The position numbers were made by a program, and so were the translations under genes. The notes below the pieces were generated by a model. The model searched no databases. It saw nothing but the letters and a program-made list of their open reading frames with translations, and was not told the DNA's origin. Positions 32,601-40,819 of a stretch of DNA of 64,000 bases are shown here, in pieces; position 1 is the first letter of the stretch, and each line of letters begins with the position of its first letter. This DNA is from Carettochelys insculpta (Eukaryota > Chordata > Testudines > Carettochelyidae): positions 9,480,010-9,544,009 of the forward strand of contig NC_134144.1 in the NCBI RefSeq assembly GCF_033958435.1, in the 5' to 3' direction.

Positions 32601-33078
32601 AAATCCATCCCTTTTTGTTTGTTTTTTTAAATCCAGCTTAGCCTTCTTGCTGAATTGTGGCCTTGTACTTAAGCCACTGGACTGGAAAAATCAGAGTTCA
32701 AATCCCAACTCTGCTACAGACTTCTTCAGTGATCCTGAGCAAGTTAAGTGCCTTAACCACTTAGTACCTCAGTTTTCACAACTATAAAATGGGCGTAATT
32801 CTATTCCAAATTTAGACTAACTTCTTGGGGCATGGACTCTTTTAGTACATGAAAGTATAGCACCTAGCACAGTGGGACCCTGATTTTGATATGGGCTCTT
32901 AAGTGCTATCATAATGCAAAACCAAACACCACTCACTTATTATTTTTGTTTTGATTTTTGATGCAAGGGAAGCATTCAGCTTTGCAGTCTTTAAAGCACC
33001 ATTCTTCTTCTCCTTCATCCGTTCTCTAACGCCACTTAGGGTGAAAAAAGATGTTTCCACAACATCTTGAGATGCCAT
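11513..33078 (-). CDS. SGO2: Shugoshin 2, complete gene, eight coding exons
   Basis: Shugoshins recruit PP2A-B56 to centromeres and protect cohesin from separase cleavage in mitosis and meiosis. The coding exons, in transcript order, are 33078-32937, 27428-27253, 26134-26057, 24034-23961, 22539-22268, 20778-18829, 15120-14994 and 11651-11513. All phases match and the total is 2958 nt (985 aa plus stop). The start lies in a strong Kozak context (ACCATGG). Residues about 35-130 hold the N-terminal shugoshin coiled coil, with [14 protein letters not shown] and [19 protein letters not shown]. The large exon encodes a lysine/serine-rich disordered middle. The C-terminus holds the shugoshin box, with RRR, YAEPKLN and KLRRGDPF at about 925-948. 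The pieces [18 protein letters not shown] and AECQAKK resemble human SGO2 rather than SGO1. Human SGO2 is longer (about 1265 aa). Confidence 0.92.
11880..14960 (-). mobile_element. Decayed DIRS-like retrotransposon
   Basis: The minus strand carries broken pieces of a DIRS-type Gag-like ORF1: a serine run followed by LDKAAAGP (about 13690-13740), [25 protein letters not shown] (about 13200-13260) and [13 protein letters not shown] (about 12960-13010). They lie in the expected order but in different frames with stops. 11880-12460 resembles the terminal repeat region. No reverse transcriptase or tyrosine recombinase was seen, so it is internally deleted. It lies in the last SGO2 intron. Confidence 0.65.
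14994..15120 (-). CDS. SGO2: SGO2 exon with first half of the C-box
   Basis: The acceptor is GTCTTAACAG before 15120 and the donor GTTGGTATT starts at 14993. It encodes [17 protein letters not shown] and then TRRRQDP and YAEPKLN. It matches human SGO2 PLQDLSNTSFVS and the RRRR...FKEPSL box. 127 bases, with phase 2-in and 2-out consistent with its neighbours. Confidence 0.93.
15346..16056 (+). mobile_element. 711-bp palindromic DNA transposon, copy 1 (PIF/Harbinger-like)
   Basis: TIRs GGCTACGTCTACACGTG and, inverted, CACGTGTAGACACGGCT. Flanking 3-bp duplication CTT at 15343-15345 and 16057-16059. Both ends are packed with inverted copies of catcgaaatagg / cctatttcgatg. The middle has a short frame beginning [16 protein letters not shown] that soon stops. 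It sits in an SGO2 intron and is nearly identical to 55666-56376. Confidence 0.85.
16060..18180. other. SGO2 intron sequence, nothing recognised
   Basis: No exon is needed here, because the 18829 and 15120 exons join in phase. Scattered short frames only. Confidence 0.55.
18180..18620. repeat. GC-rich imperfect repeat in SGO2 intron
   Basis: Runs such as ggggctggggcatgggagggg repeat a motif of about 25-35 bases. It resembles blocks at 49850-50450 and 58800-59160. Probably a dispersed turtle repeat with internal minisatellite structure. Confidence 0.45.
18829..20778 (-). CDS. SGO2: SGO2 large central exon
   Basis: A 1950-base uninterrupted frame. The acceptor CCCACTGTAG lies before 20778 and the donor GTAAGTGA starts at 18828. 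It is rich in Lys, Ser, Glu and Gln with no folded-domain signature, as expected for the disordered shugoshin middle. HVTERKKR near the start and [17 protein letters not shown] match human SGO2 segments. A motif of the form RKT-[YI]-x-[VI] occurs three times. Confidence 0.95.
20779..22267. other. SGO2 intron sequence
   Basis: No exon. 21245-21660 looks like a decayed element of the 'ggcacgtccata / tctacac' TIR type seen elsewhere, but its ends are not clear. Confidence 0.4.
22268..22539 (-). CDS. SGO2: SGO2 exon
   Basis: The acceptor is TTGACACCACAG before 22539 and the donor GTAAAT starts at 22267. It encodes [21 protein letters not shown] and then a serine-rich stretch. It corresponds to the human SGO2 segment CKLMRLPFARVP. 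It ends with G, which completes a Glu codon in the large exon. Confidence 0.85.
23025..23215 (+). mobile_element. MIR (CORE-SINE) copy
   Basis: Carries the conserved MIR core: agacctagatgctattctcagctctgccactgg, gggcaagtcacttgctctct and ccccatctgtaaacggggataatgat. Ancient amniote-wide family. Confidence 0.8.
23311..23866. mobile_element. Tigger-like mariner element, non-autonomous
   Basis: TIRs CAGTAATCCCTCGAGTTAC and, inverted, GGGGGATTACTG. TA precedes the left end; the right flank is CATA. The 556-base interior has no transposase. It lies in the SGO2 intron between exons 23961-24034 and 22268-22539. Confidence 0.65.
23961..24034 (-). CDS. SGO2: SGO2 small exon
   Basis: 74 bases between acceptor GAGGCACAG and donor GTAAGC. 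The code runs NSSIVEGG through GVSPLV plus two bases. Similarity is weak, but the phase joins exactly to the exons on both sides (AG+A makes Arg before MTAKPMRVP). Confidence 0.75.
24140..24760. repeat. GC-rich dispersed repeat block
   Basis: Phrases such as gctggagcagccc / gctctagccctgtgg and an edge ccagttaacc resemble the elements at 33789-34216 and 41611-42128. Contains a short (CAG)n run at 24240-24253. No gene. Confidence 0.4.
24953..25050 (-). mobile_element. tRNA-SINE fragment
   Basis: The phrase 'cctgatgaagtgggctcgagctcacaaaagctta' followed by 'gttagaccttaaggtgccacaggac' is the inverted tail of the SINE subfamily with 'ggtgccacaggactc'. Confidence 0.7.
25385..25910. mobile_element. 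Two adjacent 'tctacac'-type TIR elements
   Basis: 25388-25654 is bounded by aggcttggtctaca and the inverted tgtttagacaaggcctt. A second starts at 25660 with gggtatgtctacactacagc and its right end is unclear. Both lack coding capacity. Family uncertain. Confidence 0.45.
26057..26134 (-). CDS. SGO2: SGO2 coiled-coil exon
   Basis: The acceptor is CCTGATCCAG before 26134 and the donor GTAGGTGG starts at 26056. It encodes [20 protein letters not shown] and a short tail. It aligns with human SGO2 LNKKLIDIEALMNNNLITAIEM. Confidence 0.92.
27253..27428 (-). CDS. SGO2: SGO2 coiled-coil exon
   Basis: The acceptor is TGTCTGTAG before 27428. It encodes [21 protein letters not shown], then [11 protein letters not shown] and [10 protein letters not shown], which is the core of the shugoshin N-terminal coiled coil. 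The donor GTACTG at 27252 is weaker than consensus but keeps phase 0 into the next exon. Confidence 0.9.
27960..29450 (-). mobile_element. CR1-like LINE, decayed, in SGO2 intron
   Basis: The minus strand has a frame at 29445-29209 with [18 protein letters not shown] and [13 protein letters not shown], typical of the start of the CR1 reverse transcriptase. It is followed by CR1-type 3' sequence (28740-28790, 28050-28250). Many stops. Inactive. Confidence 0.7.
29462..31382 (-). mobile_element. Tc1/mariner-type TIR element, copy 3, split by a CR1
   Basis: TIRs CAGGTTGAACATCTCTAA and GAGAGGTTCAACCTG with TA on both flanks (29460-29461, 31383-31384). It is inverted relative to copies 1 and 2. The element occupies 29462-29731 and 31337-31382, with a CR1 LINE between. 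Confidence 0.8.
29732..31336 (+). mobile_element. CR1 LINE, 5'-truncated, nearly intact RT
   Basis: A 349-codon frame (29734-30780) covers CR1 reverse transcriptase: [38 protein letters not shown], the RT box FADDTKLF and [12 protein letters not shown]. It runs out of frame at an A-run (about 30736-30743). A second frame (30749-31144) holds the C-terminal part ([32 protein letters not shown]). The 3' end is a short TTCTTATG repeat at 31318-31336. Young by its state, but broken by the frameshift and lacking its 5' part. Confidence 0.93.
31560..31690 (+). mobile_element. Tortoise-type SINE
   Basis: The head agctgtgttagtctgtattctac is followed by the body (ttttaaagactaacaaaataatttg, cgtgggacagacccgcttcttcagatc). 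Confidence 0.82.
32650..32800 (+). mobile_element. MIR (CORE-SINE) copy
   Basis: Core pattern: taagccactggactgg, caaatcccaactctgctac, gagcaagttaagtgcc and cctcagttttcacaactataaaatgggc. In the intron between the first two SGO2 coiled-coil exons. Confidence 0.7.
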
Positions 33079-33090
33079 GGTTGAAGAGCC
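32937..33090 (-). CDS. SGO2: SGO2 exon with start codon
   Basis: The acceptor CTTAG precedes 33090. The ATG is at 33078-33076 (AACCATGGC) and the donor GTGAGT starts at 32936. It encodes [16 protein letters not shown] followed by [18 protein letters not shown]. It aligns with the human SGO2 N-terminus ([17 protein letters not shown]). Bases 33079-33090 are 5'UTR. Confidence 0.93.
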
Positions 33091-33644
33091 CTAAGAAAGA
33101 GAGAGTGAACTGAGTTAGTGCTGGTGTATTTTCATAAAGCAAAGCGTGCAGTTTCAGGTAAACTCTCCAAAGGGGAAATGCTTCTCTCTTTATCACCCTC
33201 TCACCCACACAAACACTTCCAAGCCAAAACACACCTTATCGGCTCTTCTTCCCTACAGCGTAATACATCCCCACATACTAGCATTAGTGTCATCTTTCCC
33301 AGACCTTAAGAATAGGCACCAAAATTGTTGCAAGCATAATACAAAAATCCATTCTGCACATGTGGCTCTAGATGCCATTTTCCTGTTCAATGAGGACAGG
33401 TTTGCATTTGATTCCTCTGGAGAGAGCCTTCAACAAGTACTCTGTCTCCTTGCAAATCACTATCTCTAGCATAATACAAGTTTTCCTCCATCCATTTATC
33501 TTGATGGTCTGGAATGTTTACAAAGCCTAATTTGTTGGTGTGATGGTGGGCCAGGGCCCTCAGCACTCCCCATCTAGCACACATTAAATGACTCCCATGC
33601 ACCAAAAGGGATTTTGCTTATTTCCATTCTCCATGTGAGATCAG

Positions 33645-34334
33645 TAGAGCCCTGAGAGGATACAAAACGTATATCTGCATCTGCCCCCATAGCCAAAAAA
33701 ATTAGGCGTGGAGATCCGCAGCCACATCCGCAGATGCAGCTACCCATGGACATAAAGCAGATATCTGCAAATGTGCAGGGTTTTAAATTAGGGAGGTAAA
33801 ATCCCATTTAATTAGTTAACTGGTTGAATGCTAGGTTTAACTGGTTAACCAATTATATGGGGATTGGGAGGCAGCTGGGGAGATTGCTCCAGCATAGCTG
33901 TGCTGTTGTGCTCCCTCCCACCTCCACACCATACACAGGGGCTGCGTTGGCCCTGAGCGTGTTGCGGGTAGGGACACTAGAGCTAGGCTCGAGCTGGTCC
34001 TCGGCATGCCACAGGCATGTGGGACTCCAGCCCAGCTGGAGCAGCCCTGATCTGCAGCAGGAGGGGGCCCACTCCAGCCCAGATGGAACACTCCCACTCT
34101 CAGAGCCCCACAGGGCTGGAGCAACCCCCTGCCTGCAGAGGGCTGGTGCAGCCCCTACCAGTTAATCATTTAGGGTGAGGCTTACTGGTTAACCAGTTAA
34201 ATATTAACATCCCTATTCGAGACACAAAATTTGTATCCACATCCTATCTGCAAATACAAACTCTGAACATCTGCATCCATGGATGCCAATACCTATGGCT
34301 ATAAAGCAGATATCCACAGATTTTCAGGGCTCTA
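33645..34334. mobile_element. hAT-like MITE, split by a second element
   Basis: Perfect 10-bp terminal inverted repeats TAGAGCCCTG / CAGGGCTCTA. Flanked by 8-bp duplications GAGATCAG (33637-33644) and GAGATGAG (34335-34342; 7 of 8). Inner tatctgcatctgc repeats are mirrored on both sides. The middle (about 33789-34216) is another element. Confidence 0.75.
33789..34216. mobile_element. 'Gttaactggttaacc' dispersed element, copy 1
   Basis: Edges tagggaggtaaa and ttaacatcccta are roughly inverted. The interior has ttaactggttaacc at both sides and a GC-rich centre. Homologous to 41611-42128. Inserted into the hAT-like element. Confidence 0.55.
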
Positions 34335-35386
34335 GAGATGAGGAGATCTTCCCCTCACCCTCTCTGCAAAAGGAAACAGTGCACTAACTTGAATGGACTG
34401 AATTTTTTCTAACAGAATTTACAGAGGTTTCTAGCAGAGCCCATAGCAGCCCCAGCACCAGGACAGAACTGCATGACAGAAACTGGCTATTACAGCATCA
34501 CACATATATACATATACCAATCCTCTCCACCCCTACTTGAAGCAATGGGTATGTCTGAGCTAGAAGAATAAGAGATGCTTTTCATGCATGTTAATTAACA
34601 CATTTCATGCCACAGACACTGGAAGGGTGAGGTAATATTTGTATCTGCAGTGTTTCTTAACTGTGCTCTGTGAACAACTTACTGGTGTGCCACAAGCATC
34701 TGAAACATTTTTGCTATCATACGCTGACAGTATATATTTTCCATTATTAAAACCAGAGACAATGTTACTTCTTCATTGCTCTGATACCTCTTTAATTTTT
34801 TTTTGGCTATATATGTTGCTGTTTGGTTTCAAAGTGACAATTTCTGAAGAAAATTTTCGTAGATGTGCCACATAAAAAATAATATCGTTTGGTATTCCAC
34901 GGTCTCAGAAAGTTTAAGAAACACTGTTCTACTGGATGGAATTCTCTGGGTGAGACACAAGATTTCAAGCTGCTCAGGGAAAGGTTCTTGAAGTGTCATA
35001 GCTAAACAGAAGGTAGAACAGATTGTTTAGCATAAACAGAGAGCACCATGGGGAAGGAACCATTCAAAGAAGAGTGGTCACTCATTTTCCCAGGCTGCAT
35101 AAGCCCAGCAGGCTCCTGTGCAGGCACCAGGGTGCCCTCACATACAGCTGCTCCAAGGATCAGTGCCCAGCCTCCCACCCGCAATCTCTGCTGTAAGAGC
35201 CACCAGGGTAGGGAACAAGGGTACAACCAAACTCCAAGCAAACTCCACTTTACAGTCTGAAGGGGCCCAAACTACAGCCTGCTGTGACATCACTGGGACC
35301 AGGCTAGGCTCTAGCCACAGGAAGAGGTTTCTGAACTGCTTTTAAACTGGGTCCTCAAACTGGGCCAACTCTGCTGCAACTATGCT

Positions 35387-35470
35387 AACAACGAGAAGTC
35401 CTGGGGCACCTTATAGACTAACAGATATTTTGGAGCATAAGCTTTTGTGGGCAAAGACCCACCAGTCAGG
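35387..35470 (+). mobile_element. SINE fragment ('aacgagaagtcct' subfamily)
   Basis: Reads aacgagaagtcctggggcacc, ttatagactaacagatattttgg and gggcaaagacccaccagtc. Same subfamily as the inverted pair at 57752-57912. Confidence 0.75.
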
Positions 35471-36312
35471 GGAACCAGCAAACTGAGCTGCACTGGTCAG
35501 TTTTATGTCTCCTGTGAGTGGCAGGCAGCTGAGACCCTGGCTCTGGGCTTCCCACTGCTCACAGGAGAAAAGAAACTGACTAGTTGCTGGCGGGGGTGGC
35601 AGCCAAAAGTAAGGCTACCGCCCTGACAGGATCTGGGAAATCACTCCTGTCATAGATGGCAACAGTCATGCACCGTACAGTCTTCAGGGGACCAAGCCAC
35701 AGAGTCAGACCCTCATCTGCCTCCGCTGATAGGAGTGAGGAGCTGGCACCTGGCTCCCCATCGCTGCCAGGGAACTAAGCAATGCTGCCACTCTGGTCAG
35801 TTTCCCAGCTCCCCTGCCTGGCGGGCAGCCCGGAGCCAGGTGCCAGCTCCCCGCCACTCAGAGACACTTTAACCGGAGGTGAGTGCACATATCTCGGGGT
35901 TCCCCTGTGCAGACTAAGAGGACCACCCCTCCCACACTCTGTCTGGGCTGGACCACAATGGGAGCTTTCAACACAGAGCTGAAAGCTCCCCACCCCCCGT
36001 CTCGATCTATGTAAGCGCTGATCCCAGAGACAGACGAAGGCCTCCGTATCTGTCACAGCCTCGCCAACATTCACCCCGCCCTGTCGGATCCCCTCCCAGT
36101 GCCACCGCGCACCCCACTGCCCAGGGGGCCTGGGAGGAAGCAGGACATGGCAGCCAGGCCCGGCCAGCAGGGGAAGACGGGCTCCCCCCGGCCGTGCCTC
36201 AGACTGGGCTGCTCGGCCCCCTGAGGCCTGGAGCTCCCCAGACATGAGGAGCCGGGGTGGGGTGGGGGGGCGCTCGTGCCCGGGCGGGCAGCGAAGGGAA
36301 GGCCTCACTTAC

Positions 36313-36400
36313 CCGCCCCCTCGCCCAGCTGCTCCTTGCATCGGCCGGGAGACGGGGCCGGCTCTGACGGGGCCGTCCCCCACCGGAGGCGCAGCGCCGC
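36313..36400 (-). other. SGO2: Predicted SGO2 non-coding first exon
   Basis: On the minus strand a strong donor GTAAGTGAGG starts at 36312, inside the CpG island and just downstream of a ZNF143-type promoter motif. It would join to the acceptor before 33090. The transcription start (about 36400) is inferred from the motif and was not observed. Confidence 0.55.
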
Positions 36401-36404
36401 CCGC

Positions 36405-36429
36405 GCAAGGCACGCTGGGAAACGTAGCC
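36405..36429 (-). promoter_or_regulatory. ZNF143 (Staf) binding-site match
   Basis: The minus strand reads GCTACGTTTCCCAGC and then GTGCCTTGCG. This follows the ZNF143 consensus ACTACAnTTCCCAGnATGCnTTGCG with few changes. It is a common core-promoter element in vertebrate CpG islands. Confidence 0.65.
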
Positions 36430-36850
36430 GGCTGTTAAAACGGGCGGTTCTGCTTCACCGAACGACGGTGATTCCGGACTTGTGGGGGTGGGCGAATGGG
36501 GATCCGAACTGCCACCGGCTCGTGGCGATTTGAAATGGACCACGTGACCGCGCTGGCTCAGTGACGCCACAGCCACAGGAGCCCGCCCAGCCCCCTCAGA
36601 ATGCGGCGACAAAATCCAACCCCTCCCCCCGCCCAGAAAGAGGCGGGCTTTTGGGAGGAGCCAATGAGCGTCCCTGAACCGAGCCACGCCCCCACCTTAA
36701 AATCACCTCAAAGCGACCGTTTCCCTTTACCCCAGCGCCTTGTCCAGCTCAGTCCCTCGGGCGCTGAGGGTATTTTTAAGGCACGTTTTTGTTTTCCTTG
36801 TTTGTAGGGGCGTAAATACTGTGTTCAGGTGGGCTTATCTCATCTCTGGG

Positions 36851-37320
36851 CATTGGGAAAGGATCAGAAGAAGGCAACGAAAATGATGAGGGGTTTGGGA
36901 TGGTGCTACGTGAGGAGAGGTTGAAAAGACGGGGGCTTTTCGGCGTAGCCAGCAGGCGATTGAGGGGGGATATGACAGTGGGCTATACAATCGTGAGTGC
37001 TGTTGGGGAAGAGACTAAGGAGAAGGTGTTTACTTGTTCCCATAACTGAAGACGTAGGTTGGAAATTAACTTGATCTGAAGAAGTGGGTCTGCCACGGAA
37101 CAAATCATTTTGTGAGTCTTTAAAGTGCTACATTCCTGCTGCTTTGTTTTGTTCGAGTACAGCCTAACAGAAGATGTAGGGATCACCAAATGAGATTAAT
37201 GGGCAGCAGGTCTGAAACTGGAGAAGTTTTTCTTCACAAAGCACGCAGTAGGGCTGTGGACCTCCTTGCCAGCGGAGGTTGTGAAGGTGAGGACTTTAAC
37301 AGGATTCCAAAAAAAAAACC
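36851..37320 (+). mobile_element. CR1 3' end, split by a SINE
   Basis: 36851-37058 and 37181-37320 together resemble the CR1 C-terminal coding region (aaggcaacgaaaatgatgaggggtttggga ... ttcttcacaaagcacgcagta). The SINE at 37059-37165 interrupts it. Confidence 0.75.
37059..37165 (-). mobile_element. Tortoise-type SINE inside CR1
   Basis: Inverted SINE (gatctgaagaagtgggtctgcc ... gagtctttaaagtgctac). Flanked by near-identical 15-base repeats aactgaagacgtagg (37044-37058) and aacagaagatgtagg (37166-37180). Confidence 0.8.
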
Positions 37321-37379
37321 CTAAAAAAGCAGCCATGAAGCATGCACATTAAAAACCTTTAAAGACTATAATCACCACC

Positions 37380-38212
37380 ATCATCATCAATAACCATGGG
37401 CTCAGTGCCCGTTGGGGTCTGATGCTTCTCTCACTGTTTCCTTCCATCTTTCCCTGCCCAGTGCGGAGTGGCTTAGTTTCTGTAGACCAGCTCTGCATCA
37501 ATCTGCTATATCATCTACCCATTCTCTGTGGGGTCTGCCTCTCCTATTTGAGACATCCGTTATGCTGAATACCAGGGTCTTGATTTTTCTTTTGTCATTC
37601 ATTCTGCAAATATGCCCCAATAGTTGTAGCTTCTGTTTTATAACCTTCTGCAGCAGGTTCTCTTTCAGCTGTATCTTTCGATATAATTCCTCATTGGTGA
37701 TCTTCTACATCCATCCTATTCTCAGAATCTTTCTATAACAACTCCTTTCGAACGCCAGTATTCTTCCTTTTGAATCTTTTGTTATCACCCATGTCTCACA
37801 TCCGTACAACATGCTGCTGAATTCACACATTTTCAAGACACTCAGCTTTGTTCTTAAGGTAATTGCTTTACTTTTCCAGATCTTATCCATCACCTTCAGA
37901 CTTGCTCTTGCTTTCCCTATTCTAGTCCCTATTTCCTTCTTACAGTCTAGATCATACATTATGTTGTTCCCCAGATATGTGAACTTCTCTACATTTTCTA
38001 GTTCAATACCATCTACACTGATCTTCCTTCCTATTTCCTTATCTCCAAATACCATTGTTTTTGTTTTATCAATGTTCATAATCAGTCCGTACTGCTTCCC
38101 TTCTTCATTTAACACCTGCACCATTTTTGCTAGCTTCTCTTCTTCCTCAACGATAACTATATTATCTGCAAATGTCAAGTTGTTAATTATTTTACTGTGC
38201 ACAGATATCCCT
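37380..38212 (-). mobile_element. RTE-type LINE fragment with open RT frame
   Basis: A 177-codon minus-strand frame (38235-37705) reads as the C-terminal RTE reverse transcriptase: TFADNIVIVEEEE, GLIMNIDKTKTMVFG, VEKFTYLGNNI, KARASLKVMDKIWKSKAI, SMLYGCETWVITK and FERSCYRKILRIGW. The RT box reads FADN rather than FADD. Sequence to about 37380 continues the element with stops. Confidence 0.8.
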
Positions 38213-38214
38213 AA

Positions 38215-38590
38215 AGATATCTTAAAGATTAACAAAATAATTTATTAGGTGATGAGCTTTCATGGGACTGACCCACTTCTTGAGATCTACAGCCTTACCA
38301 GAACAGACTCAATATATGAACCACAGAGGTCCAAAAAAAAAAAAAAAAAGAGCTAGATAAATTCATGGAGGTTAGGTCCATCAATGGCTATTAGCCTGGA
38401 TGAGTAGAAATGCCATTCTGAGCCTCTGTTTGTCAGAGGCTGGAAATGGATAACAGGAGAGGGATCACTTGGTCACACCTGTTCTGTTCACTCACTCTGG
38501 GACACCTGACATTGGCCACTGTTGGAAGATGGGATGCCGGGCTAGATGGACCTTTGGCCTGACCCCGTATGGCCATTTGTGTGTTCCCTG
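38215..38590 (+). mobile_element. SINE plus CR1 3' end
   Basis: 38215-38340 is a SINE body (taacaaaataatttattaggtgatgagctttc ... cagactcaatat) ending in an A-run. 38345-38590 is a CR1 3' tail (agagctagataaattcatggaggttaggtcc ... gatggacctttggcctgaccc). Confidence 0.75.
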
Positions 38591-38599
38591 CTGCATTTC

Positions 38600-39690
38600 T
38601 CTTGGTTTGGACAACAAAAATAGGTTTTTTGTCTTTAGCTAGTTTTTGTGCACTAAAAAGAGCAGTTTCCATTTATTTTTATTGTGTTTCATAACATAAT
38701 AGTGTACATGTAGATGCTCTTTCAAATGATAAAAAAGTGGAACCAAAGAATAAAGCTCAGATGAGAAAAGAAAAAATAGTTTAGACCAGTGCTCCACAAA
38801 CAGTGTGCCATGGCCCATTTGTAGGCTAGGAAGCAGAGCTTAGCATGCCATCAAATTTGGAGAAAAAACATTTACATTTAGTTAAATAAATAATTAAGTT
38901 TAGCAATGCCACATGATGCATCAGCTAACACCCACACTGGTCATATTCCATAGTGCTGTCTCTACCCCTTCCACACATTGTACATGGGAGTGAGATAGTG
39001 TTATACACACAATGCACGCGATTGTTCACTGAACATTTACCTTGTCACCAGTTGTTTAAAAATATTTCGTGGTTGGATTGACTTAAATAAAAAACATTTA
39101 AATTATGATTTAAATCACAAAATGGAAAGCTCTGATTTGCATCATTGATTTTAGTCAGCTTTTCCATTTGTATAACAATGCTTATTTTAAAGGAATTTTT
39201 TCAGCTCATATTATACTCCAAATTTAGGTTTTATACTTCTACTGACCAAACTGCAGAATACAGAAAAGTGTATTTTTATCTCTTTGTGATGAAAGAATGA
39301 CATGTAACCAGCTATTAAAAGAACAGTTTTTTAGAAATGGTTTTTGTTAAATTGTGATCCATTTATTGAGTACATTTAGAGTACTCTCTAAACATGTTAA
39401 AATTCTCCTGTCTAACCATACAAATGTCAAGCAAATATTATATGACACCAATGCTTAACATTAAAACAAAGTAAAGAAAATCAGTTAAAGTTATGTATAT
39501 TTCCTTGAGGAATAGCTATTTAAAACAACAGTGCAGCCAGCATCATCATGGCAAGCGTGGATGTGAGTGACACACGGTGGCACATGCTCCTGTGGTAATT
39601 TGAATGACAACTCTGCCTGAGAGTTAAATAATACAAATTATTATTTTTGCTTAGAAACTTTGTGGACTGTATTAACTTCTAATCACTATG
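38600..39690. other. AT-rich intergenic sequence, nothing recognised
   Basis: No gene-like frame or clear repeat. Strikingly AT-rich compared with the flanks. Confidence 0.5.
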
Positions 39691-39704
39691 TCATATGATT
39701 TGTT

Positions 39705-40130
39705 AAAACAAAAAGCAGTCAAGTAGCACTTTAAAGACTAGCAAAATAGTTTATTAGGTGAGCTTTCGTGGGACAGACCCACTTCTTCAGACCATATCCA
39801 GACCAGAACAGACTCAATATTTAAGGCACAAAGAACCAAAAACAGTAAGCAAGGAGGACAAATCAGAAAAAGATAATCAAGGTGAGCAAATCAGAGAGTG
39901 GAGGGGTAGGGGGGAAGGTCAAGAATTAGATTGAGCCAAGTGTGCAGACGAGACTTAAAGGTTCTCTGTGCCTTAAATATTGAGTCTGGTCTGGTCTGGC
40001 TATGGTCTGAAGAAGTGGGTCTGTCCCACGAAAGCTCACCTAATAAACTATTTTGCTAGTCTTTAAAGTGCTACTTGACTGCTTTTTGTTTTCATAGTGT
40101 ATAGACTAGCACGGCTTCCTCTCTGTTACT
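39705..40130. mobile_element. Fold-back SINE (inverted dimer), 426 bp
   Basis: A + oriented arm (aaaacaaaaagcagtcaagtag ...) lacking the tRNA head runs to about 39955. The inverted arm (ggttctctgtgccttaaatattgagtctg ... agactagcacggc) includes the head. The whole is flanked by perfect 12-bp repeats ATATGATTTGTT at 39693-39704 and 40131-40142. Confidence 0.9.
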
Positions 40131-40819
40131 ATATGATTTGTTGTTTTGTGAATAAACTTAATGAGCTAACACCTCTGTAACTCCATTCAGGAAGAGATTG
40201 ATAAAGCTCTGTGTCAGGACTGAAATTCTCTTATTTGGTAACAATTTTGTGGATAACCAGTGTGCAAATGACTGCCCACAGGTGCCCAGTTGCTTCATTG
40301 CTCACTCTGCTGAATCACTGACAGTACAAGTCACAAAGATATAAAAAATAGAACTGCATGTGTTTTTCTGTTGCACTCTCAGAATTGCAAATGTAATCAG
40401 ATTCCAGGAACTTCATTGACAATGGGCTTGTGCTGAGTAGGTGCAGTAACTACGCAGAGAAATACAACACCACAATGCAGTCAGTGGTAGTTCATACAGA
40501 AGCCCATTGCATGAGAATCTTGGAATGCTGGAATAAACAGACCTCTACTATGGCCCACACTCAATGCAGCAAACTTGCTCAGTATCACTTGGAAAGTACA
40601 TCAGAACTAGCTCCCTTTCCCCCAGCAGCCAACCAGATTGAAATGTGATTGAAGAGAATGCAATGGCAAGACTGAGACTTTGGGAGCTTGATTTCCTAAA
40701 AGCAGTGTAAATGAGAAGCAACGCCACTGAGGTCACCTGAGTAGAACTGGTATCAAACAGTGTGATGCCCCAGATGTTGAACCCAACTCCATTATCAGCA
40801 AAGGCACAGCTTATTTTTT

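Larger units (their letters stand above)
35950..36780. promoter_or_regulatory. SGO2: CpG-island promoter of SGO2
   Basis: The only strongly GC- and CpG-rich stretch in the window that is not part of a recognisable repeat. It holds a ZNF143-type site (36405-36429), an E-box CACGTGAC (36541-36548), a TTTGAA cell-cycle homology (CHR-like) element (36529-36534) and a CCAAT box (36661-36665). Its position just upstream of the predicted SGO2 first exon makes it the gene's promoter. It may be bidirectional, but no + strand gene starts next to it. Confidence 0.75.

Noticed and set aside
35775..36687. Long frames in the CpG island, possible divergent gene
   Set aside because: Frames are open on both strands because of GC content. 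No conserved peptide, and no exon of a + strand gene was found to continue it.
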